Part shown: positions 1 through 9,087 of the stretch, piece after piece
Position numbering within the stretch: position 1 is the first letter of the stretch
Layout: each line of letters begins with the position of its first letter
Assembly: GCA_963971535.1 (NCBI GenBank)
Contig: OZ020594.1
Span: forward strand, 115,045,127-115,109,126
Source: Notolepis coatsorum
Lineage: Eukaryota > Chordata > Actinopteri > Aulopiformes > Paralepididae
DNA: 64,000 bases
Direction: 5' to 3'
Notes under the pieces: generated by a model
Database searches by the model: none
What the model was told of the DNA's origin: nothing
The model's input: the letters and a program-made list of their open reading frames with translations, nothing else
Translations under genes and position numbers: made by a program

Positions 1-395
1 TTCCTGTTCGCAGACGACTCAGCCCTGCTGGTCTCTGACAAGAACAAGTTATAGGTTGAAAAAACCCTCAGCTCTGAACTAGGCAGAATCTGCACCTGGC
101 TCGCTGATAACAAACTATCATTACACCTGGGTAAAACAGAGTCCATTCTCTTCGGATAAAATAACAAACTCAGCAAGACCGACGGCTTCTCAGTTACAGT
201 GGGTGACAATATTGTCTCAAGGAAAGATGAAATTACATACCTGGGTTCCATCCTCGAGGCAAATCTTTCCTGTGACAAGATGGCATCCAATGTAATCAAA
301 AAAGTCAACCAACGAACAAGATTATTGTACCGGATCTCCTCTCTGGTAAACAAAAATACCCTGAAGAATAACAGGAGCACTCATTCAAGGGTACT
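1..395 (+). pseudogene. LINE reverse transcriptase fragment (palm/thumb)
   Basis: Frame 1 reads FADDSALLVS, then NKLSLHLGKTES and YLGSILE, the usual order of RT palm and thumb motifs. The catalytic box is FADD where most LINEs have YADD. Two in-frame stops (TAG at 52..54, TAA at 157..159) and a frameshift near 366 kill the frame. The copy at about 43650..43810 on the minus strand keeps the reading TLAGALIQGYYDYACTSWY across the point where this copy shifts, which locates the break. It cannot make an active enzyme. Confidence 0.8.
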
Positions 396-519
396 ACGAC
401 TATTAGGGCTGTCCTAAATACTTCGAAGCTCTGTTCGATGGGCATGGGATTCGAGTGGTAAAATAAAATTAGAATATATAAAAAAAATATAAACTTTTTA
501 TCTATATATATATATTTTT

Positions 520-621
520 GCAAAATCAACTCTGCCTCTCTTTGTTAACTACAACAAGCAATGCTTTTTTGCAAAATTAACTCTGCCTCTCTTTGTTAAC
601 TACAACAAGCAATGCTGTTTG
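520..621. repeat. 51-bp tandem duplication
   Basis: Two adjacent units starting at 520 and 571 carry the same stretch (GCAAAAT[C/T]AACTCTGCC...CAAGCAATGC) with one or two differences. It lies in the hAT element's left half. Confidence 0.85.
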
Positions 622-639
622 TTTAAGATGAGGTCGGAC

Positions 640-1132
640 GCGGTTAGGTGGTCGAGCGGAGATTGCGTTCGTCACCAGCCCCGGAGCTGTGAGCTTGATT
701 CGCCTGTTCGAATCCAGCTCACAGCTCCGGGGTTGTCACCAGCTTGGCTGGCCGTCTGCACTGATACAATTGGCTGTATCAGAGGGTGGGAGAAGCTGGC
801 GGGGTGGGTCCGGGTCGTTGTAAACAGCGACTCCTACAGTTCGGTCGGGGCGCCTGCTAAGCGCGGATTGGACGTGAGGGGGATAGTGTGGTCCTCCCAC
901 ACGCTACGCCCTCTCAATGAGAATCCGCGCTGCCAGGTGAAAAGAAGCGGTGATTGGCTGGACGTGTGTCGGAGGAAGCACGTGGTAGCCTCCACTCTCC
1001 CAGATGATCTGACTGTGGGGGGTAAGTGCGCAGCGACCAGGAAGGGACTGGGAATTGGCATACGACTAACATTGGGATGGGAGAAAATCGGAGGAAAATG
1101 GAGGGGGAAAAAGACCAAAAAAAAAAAAAAAA
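640..1132 (+). mobile_element. tRNA-headed SINE, copy 1
   Basis: A 15-bp target duplication AAGATGAGGTCGGAC lies at 625..639 and 1133..1147. The head carries pol III boxes: A box TGGTCGAGCGG near 647 and B box GTTCGAATCC at about 706..715. A 17-bp perfect hairpin (679..695 with 716..732) encloses the B box. The body is about 490 bp and ends in A-rich sequence. The A tail and TSD length point to mobilisation by an L1-type enzyme. Frames across it are not genes. Confidence 0.88.
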
Positions 1133-1427
1133 AAGATGAGGTCGGACTCTGCACTGACAGATTTGTGTTCATTGTGCTGCTTTTATAAAGCCTCAAATGA
1201 CGGCTTACAATATCTCATGAAAGCAAAGTGTTTCGTTTGTCAAGATTTAAAAAGGTTTAAACTGTACAGCACTGACAAAGTTGAACAAAGTGCTGTACAA
1301 GTCCCACAACATAAAAAATAATTATAATTTATTTATTTTTTATCTCGAAGCTTCGAATTAAAATCAAATCTCGGCCCCGAAGCTTCGAATGCCAAAAAAA
1401 AGTTCAAAGGTCAGCCTTAACGACTAT

Positions 1428-1912
1428 GCCTGCACCTCATGGTACCAAAGCACCTCAAAGGCACTAAAAACAAGATTACAAACATCACAAAACAAACTGG
1501 TCAGACTACTGCTTGACCTTACTCCTAGAACCCACCTCACCCCTGCCCATTTTGACAACCTAGAGTAGACGACAGAGTACAGGAACTTGCAATGGGCCTG
1601 GTCTACAAGATACACTACACCACTAAGGTACCCATGTACATGTCGAAATACTTCCCAAAGGTCAGTGAATACCACAACCACAACACCAGAGGGAGCTCCA
1701 CAAATCATGTCCAACCCAGATTCGGCTCAAACAAGGGACTAAACACGTTCCGCAATTATGCCACATCAATGTGGAACGCCCTACCCACAGCCGTAAAAAA
1801 AAAATTGAATCACTACCCACCTTCAAAACCGCTCTCAAAGAGCACCTACGGGAGGCTGCAATTCGAAACTGGCCCCCGTAAATATCTGAACCCACCGCCC
1901 ACCCCCTCCTAA
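1428..1912 (+). pseudogene. LINE reverse transcriptase C-terminal fragment
   Basis: Downstream of the hAT the LINE resumes with YACTSWYQSTSKALKT, then RLLLDLTPRTHLTPAHFDNLE followed by a stop near 1567. A second open stretch from 1592 contains HNTRGSS, FRNYATSMWNALP and FK-like ends, the usual C-terminus of this RT family. The frame breaks at least once near 1565. The 3' UTR follows from 1913. Confidence 0.75.
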
Positions 1913-2219
1913 TGTACATTTCCCTCCCCCTTGTATGTATATATTTACTGTTAGGATCTGTTTAACAGTACTGTATATTTATATATCTTAATGTAACAGT
2001 ACTGTATATCTGTATGTCAGAAATGTCATGATTAGATTAGATTATTATATCTGTATATCTGTATGTCATAAGTGTCATTATGAATTGAAAATGGGGGACC
2101 CTGATGTAACCAAGACGAAAGTCTTTCTCTGGTCTGCATCCCCTTAACAATTGTGTGTATTGAACTGTACTGTACCCATTCTGCAATCTGTTCATTAAAG
2201 TTATCAATCAATCAATCAA
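1913..2219 (+). repeat. LINE 3' UTR with CAAT tail
   Basis: This carries the diagnostic block GAATTGAAAATGGGGGACCC, then CAAGACGAAAGTCTTTCTC, then TGCATCCCCTTAACAATTG, then ACCCATTCTGCAATCTGTT, and ends in ATCAATCAATCAA. The same block is found at about 41940, 43170, 44940, 45590 (minus) and 45960/51600 (plus). Confidence 0.85.
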
Positions 2220-2825
2220 ACCTCCGTATCCTCTATAAATGTATCCAAATGTGTCTCAGATAAGGCCATAACATGTAAATCATTCTCAATTAATACAGAA
2301 CTCAATTCTTGCACCTTACATTTAACTCAACGCTAGCCAACAGCTGCAAAAACGAACTTCAATGATGTTATCAGCCGTTGATATTATGAGCTATATATGA
2401 TAGCCAGCTAGATAATGATAGACAACGCCTCGTGTATTAAACTAAAGTTAAGCGTTTACTGGGCCATTTTCTTTAATGCTTCAGTGATGTTGAAAGAGGA
2501 GCTGTAACGACAAGTTGCCGGAGGTTCTGCACTTGGAGCGAATGAGAGGATTTGTTGACGAGACGGTCTGTGAGGGGGAGGGGGAGGGGCAATGTGTGCA
2601 CTGCAGCAGCGTGTGTGCCTGTGTGTCAGCAACTTGCTGTAGGAGAGATGACGGCGAGAAAGCCAGCTGGTATCGATAGTGCAGAAAGTATCGATATTGC
2701 GGGAAATTAGTATTGAAACTTTTAAATAATCAGAATCGATATGTATTAAAAAATCTATATTTTTGACAACACTACTACTGCTTCTTAATGTTTGTTATTC
2801 ATATTATTATTATTCCTCCCTGCAG
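2220..2825 (+). other. Non-coding upstream region with a hAT end
   Basis: No gene seen. From about 2680 the sequence has repeated ATCGATA motifs and ends GACAACACTA at 2764..2773, which looks like the right end of a hAT whose left end I cannot find. The last 30 bases (T/A-rich with TCCCTGCAG) are a good polypyrimidine tract and splice acceptor for the zinc-finger exon. The promoter and first exon of that gene are not recognised here. Confidence 0.5.
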
Positions 2826-4567
2826 ACCCCCCACAGCTCTCTGTCTGTGAAGAGGAGGTTCCCCCTGAGCAGCAGGAGAGGAGCCCCAGTCTGAGCCAGG
2901 AGGAGCCAGAGCCCCTACAGATGAAAGAGGAACAGGAGGAACTCTGGAGCAGTCAGGAGGGAGAGCAGCTTCAAGGTCTGGAGGAGGCTGATATCATGAA
3001 GTTCACATACAATCCTGTCTCTGTGAAGAGTGAACATGATGAAGAGAAACCTCAGTCCTCATGGTTTAACCAAACCCAGGACCCAGAGTCCCTACAGATT
3101 AAAGTGGAACAGGAGGAACTATTTCAAGATCTAGAGCAGGCTGATGGCTCCAAGATGACCTTACACCCTGTGAAATATGAACATGGTGGAGAGAATACTC
3201 TGTCCTCACTGCTCAGCCAAACCCAGGACCCAGAGCTCCTACAGATTAAAGATGAACTACATCAAGGGCTGGAAGAAGCTGATCTCTCCAAGATCACAGT
3301 AGACCCAGTGAAATGTGAAGATGGTCAAGAGAACGCTCTGTCCTTCCAGCCTCTTCAAACCCAGAGGGAGAAAAACAGAGAAGCTTACTCTTTACCCAGC
3401 ACCTCAACTGGACAGATGAAAACAGAACCTGATTGGGAGGACTGTGGAGTATCAGAACCAGCCAGTAACTTAGATCCAGCTGGTGATTTAGAACCAACTA
3501 GAGATGTCCAGCTTCGCTCTTCAGACTGTTCTGAGACTGATGACAGTTGTGATTGGAATGAGAGTGGGGAACCTCAGTCAGGTTTAAAGACACTAATATC
3601 AAACAAGAAACAAAAAACAGTAAGTTTGTCTCATACAGGAGAGAAACCATTTAGTTGTTCAGTTTGTGGAAAAGGGTTCACTAACAAAAGTAATTTGAAG
3701 AGACACATGACAACTCATACAGGAGAGAAACCATTTAGTTGTTCAGTTTGTGGAAAAGTGTCTTCACGGAAAGGAGATTTGAAGACCCACATGATGACTC
3801 ATACAGGAGAGAAACCATTTAGTTGTTCAGTTTGTGCAAAAGGGTTCAGACAGAAAGGAAGTTTGAAGATCCACATGAGAACTCATACACAATTTAGTTG
3901 TTCAGTTTGTGGAAAAGGGTTCGGACAGAAAGTAGATTTGAAGATCCACATGAGAACTCATACAGGAGAGAAACCATTTAATTGTTCAGTTTGTGGAAAA
4001 GGGTTCAGTAGGAAAGGAAGTTTGAAGATCCACATGAGAACTCATACAGGAGAGAAACCATTTAATTGTTCAGTTTGTGGAAAAGGGTTCAGTAAGAAAG
4101 GACATTTGAAGATCCACATGACAAATCATACAGGAGAGAAACCATTTAGTTGTTCAGTTTGTGGAAAAGGGTTTTCACAGAAATCAGATTTGGAGAAACA
4201 CATGAGAACTCATACAGTAGAGAAACCCTTTAGTTGTTCAGTTTGTGGAAAAGGGTTCGGTGAGAAAGGAACTCTGAAAATACACATGACAACTCATACA
4301 GGAGAGAAACCATTTAGTTGTTCAGTTTGTGGAAAAGGGTTCAGTCAGAAAATGAAGGTGAAGATCCACATGAGAACTCATACAGGAGGGAAACCATTTA
4401 GTTGTTCAGTTTGTGGCAAAGGTTTCGGTGAGAAAGGACATTTGAAGATCCACATGACAACTCATACAGCAGATAAACCATTTAGTTGTTCAGTTTGTGC
4501 AAAAGGGTTCAGTCAGAAAATAAATGTGAAGAGACACATGAAGACTCATACAGCAGATAAACCCTGA
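2826..4567 (+). CDS. C2H2 zinc-finger protein, terminal coding exon (11 fingers)
   Basis: This is the only apparent host gene, probably a nuclear DNA-binding regulator. There is no in-frame ATG; reading enters through a splice acceptor (CTGCAG at 2820..2825) with a phase-1 intron, so an upstream exon supplies the start. The first 270 or so residues are acidic and hold three diverged copies of a module with the pattern DPE.LQIK.EQEEL...GLEEAD...VK.E. Eleven C2H2 fingers follow from about 3655 (C-X2-C-X12-H-X3-H), nearly all opening F[SN]CSVC[GA]KGF. Linkers are TGEKP or variants, but the linker between fingers 3 and 4 is shortened to TQ. Fingers differ mainly at contact positions after the second cysteine. 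It resembles the expanded teleost 'gastrula/oocyte zinc finger-like' family. The specific orthologue is unknown. Confidence 0.85.
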
Positions 4568-4714
4568 AGTCTAAGTTTGTGGAAATGGTTCAGTGAGAAA
4601 GGGGTTCTGAAAAGACACATGGGAAGTCATACTGGAGAGAAACTCTGTAGTTGTTTAATTATTTGGAACAGGTTCAGCGATAAAGGGAATGTGAAAATGC
4701 ACAAGAAGTCATAG
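4568..4714 (+). pseudogene. Two decayed zinc fingers after the stop codon
   Basis: Immediately after the TGA (4565..4567) the same frame runs without a stop to TAG at 4712..4714. It still reads WFSEKGVLKRHMGSHTGEK and NRFSDKGNVKMHKKS. These are fingers 12 and 13 of the array with most zinc-binding cysteines lost. The array was therefore longer and was shortened by a nonsense change or a small deletion at the end of finger 11. Confidence 0.75.
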
Positions 4715-6452
4715 TGTGTAGACCTGGGCCCTCATTTATCAACAATTCTTAGAAAGTGTTCTATTTTTGTTCTTAAGCACAGAATTTAGAATGTGTGTAC
4801 GTACAGAAAAATCGGGATTTATCACACGTGCGTAGACGTGTCCCACGCACACCTGCAAGTACTCTGTGTTGATAAATATCACTTGATCTACGCTCCACGC
4901 TCGTGCACGGTTTTACGTATTTCCATATAGAACCGCCCGTAATTAACCATATACGGTAATGAAACACCCCCATGAAATGAGGAAAAGTGGACTAAACCGA
5001 GCGAACGCCTGGGAGAAATACGCGACAAGCTGACAGACATGTACACGGTGATGTCGGAAACAGTCGGATATGATATCTATTAACTTCCTAAAGACCATTG
5101 CTGCCTGGGCAGCGCAAACACTAATAAAGACCGTTAACCACTGTTTGGCGTTGGTGTCATTAATAATAACCATGCTGGAATATGAATGCCCTTTTTCGCT
5201 TCGTTCTTTTAAAGTTCGATTACCCAGGGAATAAATGTCTTTGATTTGATTCCAAATCGTGACGGATTTTCTGTAAATTTTCTACCTGCATGGTTTAATA
5301 TGATTTGTAGAGGCATACAATCTATTTTGATGTTGGTATTAGGTATAGCCTATATAAATTATATATGCATAGCCTACATTATGCAACAGTAATTTGCGCA
5401 TAACGCAGCATGGCACAGACATGTCACACGGAGCCCCGCGCCTGCATACAGTAAACTAACTTGATCGTTAATATAACTGTTGTCCTTGTATCTTTACGCT
5501 TATGAAAACATTAAATAATATGTATAGGCTATAGGCCGTTGTTTTGCCTTAATAGCCTATATCAGGGGTCAGCAACCTTTTTGACATGGAGTTGTAACTA
5601 GTGTGCCTCAACAATATTCCATGCATCATAATTATTTTTTCTCATAATCAGGTATTTTTAATGATAATTGTTACATTATTACATCATTATTGTTATTGTT
5701 ATTATTAACAATATTATTATGATGGTTGTATCAACCCTAAATCTGAGTTGGGGCGGGGGGGAATGCAATGCAGACAAACGGATGCATACAGTGCGACCAT
5801 TTCACTCACATTTGCCCATTCATTTTTGGACGTACTGTAAGTGTGCTGTCATAGCTCCACCTACAGGCCTAATGGAGAACACCAGGATGTGAATGGAGGG
5901 TGAATGTGAGGTATATCGTGTAAATAAGTTTTGATTGATCGCAAGACTACACTGTAAAAAAAAAATAATAATAAGTTACCAGAACGTAAAAATATTGAGT
6001 TCAGTTACTGTGCATTAAGGTTTTCAGTTTTCAATCCATAATAAGTTAACAGAAAAATAAGTACACAACCACATTATTTCAACCTAATAAAACTATGTTT
6101 ATTGTCATTGTTTTAATAACACAAGTTGACTTGGTAATACTCAAATTTTTTGTAAAAAAATGGCTTTTAACATGTGCAATGTTCAATGAAATAGAAAAAT
6201 AAATAATACAATTTGTTGATTAATCACACTGGTCACAATGGTGACCGTAATAATATTTTTGTTATAAGGCTCTGCAAATGTTACTGAATGATGTAGCAAT
6301 GTATTTCCAGCTAAATTGAAATAATAAACAAATAAAGGGTCTCAATTAAATATGTGGTAGTAAAAAGAACCTGTGGGAGGATTTCAACAAGATAAATGCG
6401 ACAACAGTGCAAAATATTTCACAAAAATAACAAAAAAGAAATATATATATAT
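4715..6452. other. Non-coding region with transposon-end relics
   Basis: No gene seen. Near 4729 GGGCCCTCATTTATCAA resembles the terminus of a fish DNA transposon, but no matching right end was found. Near 5565 CAGGGGTCAGCAACCTTTTT is a typical hAT left end, also unpaired. From about 5950 CACTGTAAAAAA and the A/T-rich text after it resemble another MITE end. Short ATT arrays lie near 5680..5720. Open frames here are short and patternless. Confidence 0.45.
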
Positions 6453-6560
6453 TAGGGGTGTAACGGTACACAAAATCCACGGTTCGGTACGTACCTCGGT
6501 TTTGAAGGTCACGGTTCGGTATTTTTTCGGTAGGGGGGGGGGGGGGGGGCGTGGGGGGCG
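6453..6560. repeat. hAT terminal fragment plus G run
   Basis: TAGGGGTGTAACGGTACAC followed by repeated CGGTTCGGTA motifs is the left end of a common fish hAT family. A run of about 18 G follows (from 6532). No right end is visible, so I take it as a truncated copy. Confidence 0.55.
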
Positions 6561-6764
6561 ATACCAGTGCATACATTAAAAAAATGTATATAAATTATAT
6601 ATATATTCCGGTTTAGCTGCAATATGTAGCGCACGCATTTGGTAATAGCTCAGCTCCCGTTACCGTTAATTTTGTTTAAAAACCTTATTTGGACAATACC
6701 AAAGGAGATTAGACCACATCGTATGTATTGATAGGACCTTCTACTAACTATATCAAAAGACAAC

Positions 6765-7940
6765 ATGGTAAAGGATAAGGAAAAGATGGGAAAGAAACAA
6801 GAAACGGCAATTCCGACGGCGCAGATTGAAACACGTTAAAAAAAAAACGTTCAAGGCGACGCTGCTGTAGAGCCGTTGGAGACAAGCCCCGACGAGGGGA
6901 ATACAGAGGAGATTACACCGGGACCATCGACTATTGGCCCCGACAGGGAGACAATAGTTGTCAACATAACAGGAACGACAGGAACAAGCTCCGTGAGAGA
7001 TAAAGCAGGTGATTTTGAGAAGAGAATTGCAAACAAATCCATCGGATCTCTCACTGCACCGCCACCACCAACTGAAACAAGCAGTACAATTACACCACCC
7101 GACTTCAACTCACTGACTATCCTGATGAAAGAACAGATGGTCGCTTTCAAATTACACATCGAGGAACTCAAAGATGAATTCAAAGCACACGTCGATGCTA
7201 AACTCGAAGAGGTTATGAGAGCGGTCGCTGTACAGTCCGAGCGAATCACGACAGTGGAGAATACGGTGACAGATATTACACGAGCAGTCAAAATGAACGA
7301 GAACACCATCGACGTTGGAATGACAGAGGTAACAAATGAGATAAAAAGGGTGGAAGAGGCATGCCGGAGGAAAATACAAGATGTTAAAGATGAAGCGTTG
7401 GAGAGGCTACTCGAAAACCAACGCTACTACAGGCGAAATAACATCCGCATTGTAGGACTTGATGAAGCAGTCAATTGCGCAGACGACAACTTTCCAACAG
7501 TGCTATCAGTGATTTTGGGTAACAACTTTCTAAACACAGTGCCGACAGTGGACCAAGCTTACAGAATCGGTACTCGGGAGCAAAGAAGCAACGGGCCAAG
7601 AGTCATCATTGTTACTTTGCGGAAGACGGCAATAAGAGATGACATCATCAAAATTGCTCGCATCCAAAGGGGAAAGCTGAAACATAATGAACACTCAATA
7701 TTTATCTACGAGGATCTTTGCAAAGAGGCCATCGCTCGATGTCTCCCCTACAAGGAGGTGATGCAGAAATTGTTCATGTCTGGCCTCAGACCAAGGCTAG
7801 CATACCCGGCGCTGTTATCGATCGTGGGCAGGGACAGCCGTAGGATTGGATTACACACGCCTAAAGAAGCTGAGGAATACTGGAATCGATATGGAGCAGT
7901 ACCCCCAAGGCAGAACGAAACACTGTCTGAAAACAGATAA
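6765..7940 (+). pseudogene. L1 ORF1 protein, one premature stop
   Basis: ORF1p is the nucleic-acid chaperone that coats L1 RNA. Translation from ATG 6765 (MVKDKEKMGKK) stays in one frame to 7940 with a single TAA at 6837..6839, just before a run of ten A. Residues from about 120 to 215 are charged and heptad-like (coiled coil, trimerisation). RRNNIRIVGLDE starts the RRM. The C-terminal domain contains IFIYEDL, RLAYPALLSIVG and HTPKEAEEYW, typical of the L1 ORF1 CTD. Length (391 codons) fits the family. An alternative in-frame start after the stop is only a TTG at 6876. Confidence 0.8.
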
Positions 7941-8793
7941 GCCTTCTCATCTCTCTCTTTCTCTGTGTATATCAGTATTAGAATGACTTTATCTGTGCTC
8001 AACAAAAGTAGCAGATGATATGCAGGCCGGCTACACCAAGGCAAATTGTGTATAATATGATTCGTAATGCATTATATTTTCAGACCTCTGGTCCCCGTGG
8101 AGACAAGAACATATCATTGAAAATAAGAACAATCTGGAAGATTCTGGGCTTATCGCTCGACAGCTCTGGGTCACTTAGATCATTCTGGAACACAACAATA
8201 GTCTGTTAGTACTAGTGTATTCTACAACCTTCTAGAATATAATGCACCATAACAACGAAGGCTTGCAACTCTAACATTAACATCCGGTGTGTATAAACAT
8301 AGCATATGATCAATTGACTGAAGTTTAATCAGGCCTTAATAAAACTTTAAAAAAAATCAACCACACCTAAACGTATGAGCACAACACGGTTATTCTAACA
8401 ATTTAAGTAATCACTCCACTGATGAAGAGATTGGCACATTGTAGCTCTAAAAGGCTCTGTTTTTCTATTTTATCTAATTACTCAATTCTGTTCTAGTGGC
8501 TTCTCCAAGTTGAGTATTATTCTATCTCTCACTCCTTATTTTTATCTTTTTTTATTTTTATTTTTTCTCTCTCTTTTATCTTACATTGTTCTTTTCCATT
8601 GTTCTTCATATTAAGGTGTTAATGTTTATCTACAATCTTTTCCTTTTTCCTGATGTTTCCTACATAAGTTAGTAGAGGGTTCAAATGAATATATCGATGA
8701 AAGTTTATTCTTTTTTTTTTCTTTCATTTTTCATAATATTTCATTACAGTAAGGGAAGGCGCAAGACCAAAAGCGACATTATATTGTATTAGA
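7941..8793 (+). other. L1 inter-ORF region
   Basis: T-rich sequence without a supported gene, present colinearly in copy B (46332..47203). It is part of the element, not host spacer. Confidence 0.7.
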
Positions 8794-9087
8794 ATGAAAA
8801 TGTTAGATCCTATGGCAATTAGCATAGGAAGATTAGGATTACAAAGCTCAGTTTGGGCAATCCGGTGGCCTAAGGGAGAGAGTCATACGCGGAGGATGTG
8901 TTTTTGGAACACAGGCCTGTACGACTCTCTGGGTGAGGGGAAAATAGGGGATTTTTATTTGTATATATATATGTTTTTAAGCTCGGCTCTCAACGGGACC
9001 TCAATAATTGGATGTACATCTATTGTAGCTTCGCACTCCAGAAGCATTACCAAAAACTACACAAAAACATGCATAGATTATGGCTAG
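8794..9087 (+). CDS. Small open frame between L1 ORF1 and ORF2 (doubtful)
   Basis: A 97-codon ATG frame runs to a TAG that overlaps the ORF2 start: ORF2 ATG at 9080, small-frame stop at 9085..9087, in a different frame. Copy B has the same frame at 47204..47497 with the same length and overlap. The product has no domain I recognise; it ends SRSITKNYTKTCIDYG. Comparing the copies, most differences change the amino acid and only about three or four are silent, which looks neutral. It may be a chance frame or a leader used for reinitiation at ORF2. Confidence 0.25.
   Translation: MKMLDPMAISIGRLGLQSSVWAIRWPKGESHTRRMCFWNTGLYDSLGEGKIGDFYLYIYMFLSSALNGTSIIGCTSIVASHSRSITKNYTKTCIDYG

Larger units (their letters stand above)
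404..1419. mobile_element. Non-autonomous hAT element inserted in the LINE
   Basis: An 8-bp direct repeat ACGACTAT flanks the element exactly (396..403 and 1420..1427). The ends are imperfect inverted repeats, TAGGGCTGTCC on the left and TAAGGCTGACC read inward from the right. Subterminal palindromic CTTCGAAG motifs occur near both ends (about 421 and 1347..1390). The related LINE copy at about 43700 lacks the insert at this point, giving an empty site. No transposase frame is present, so it depended on an enzyme in trans. A SINE later landed inside it. Confidence 0.88.
1..2219 (+). mobile_element. 5'-truncated non-LTR retrotransposon (LINE), split by a hAT
   Basis: The two halves (1..403 and 1420..2219) read as one LINE: reverse transcriptase with an FADD box at the left edge, thumb/C-terminal region, a 3' UTR, then a tail of CAAT repeats at about 2204..2219. 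The same 3' end recurs at least six more times in the window, on both strands. The C-terminal motif (HNTRGS ... WNALP) is typical of several Jockey/I/CR1-like clades, so I leave the clade open. The 5' part lies outside the window. Confidence 0.85.

Noticed and set aside
619-1196. Long frames on both strands (189 and 120 codons)
   Set aside because: They lie within SINE copy 1 and are repeated in copy 2; SINEs are pol III RNAs without protein.
2792-2794. Zinc-finger start at 2792
   Set aside because: The codon is TTG within a polypyrimidine tract; a splice acceptor at 2825 explains the open frame better.
4729-5170. Complete Harbinger-like MITE
   Set aside because: Only one terminus-like sequence was found, with no matching right end or target repeat.
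6876-6878. ORF1 start at 6876
   Set aside because: The codon is TTG; the in-frame ATG is at 6765, separated by one nonsense codon.
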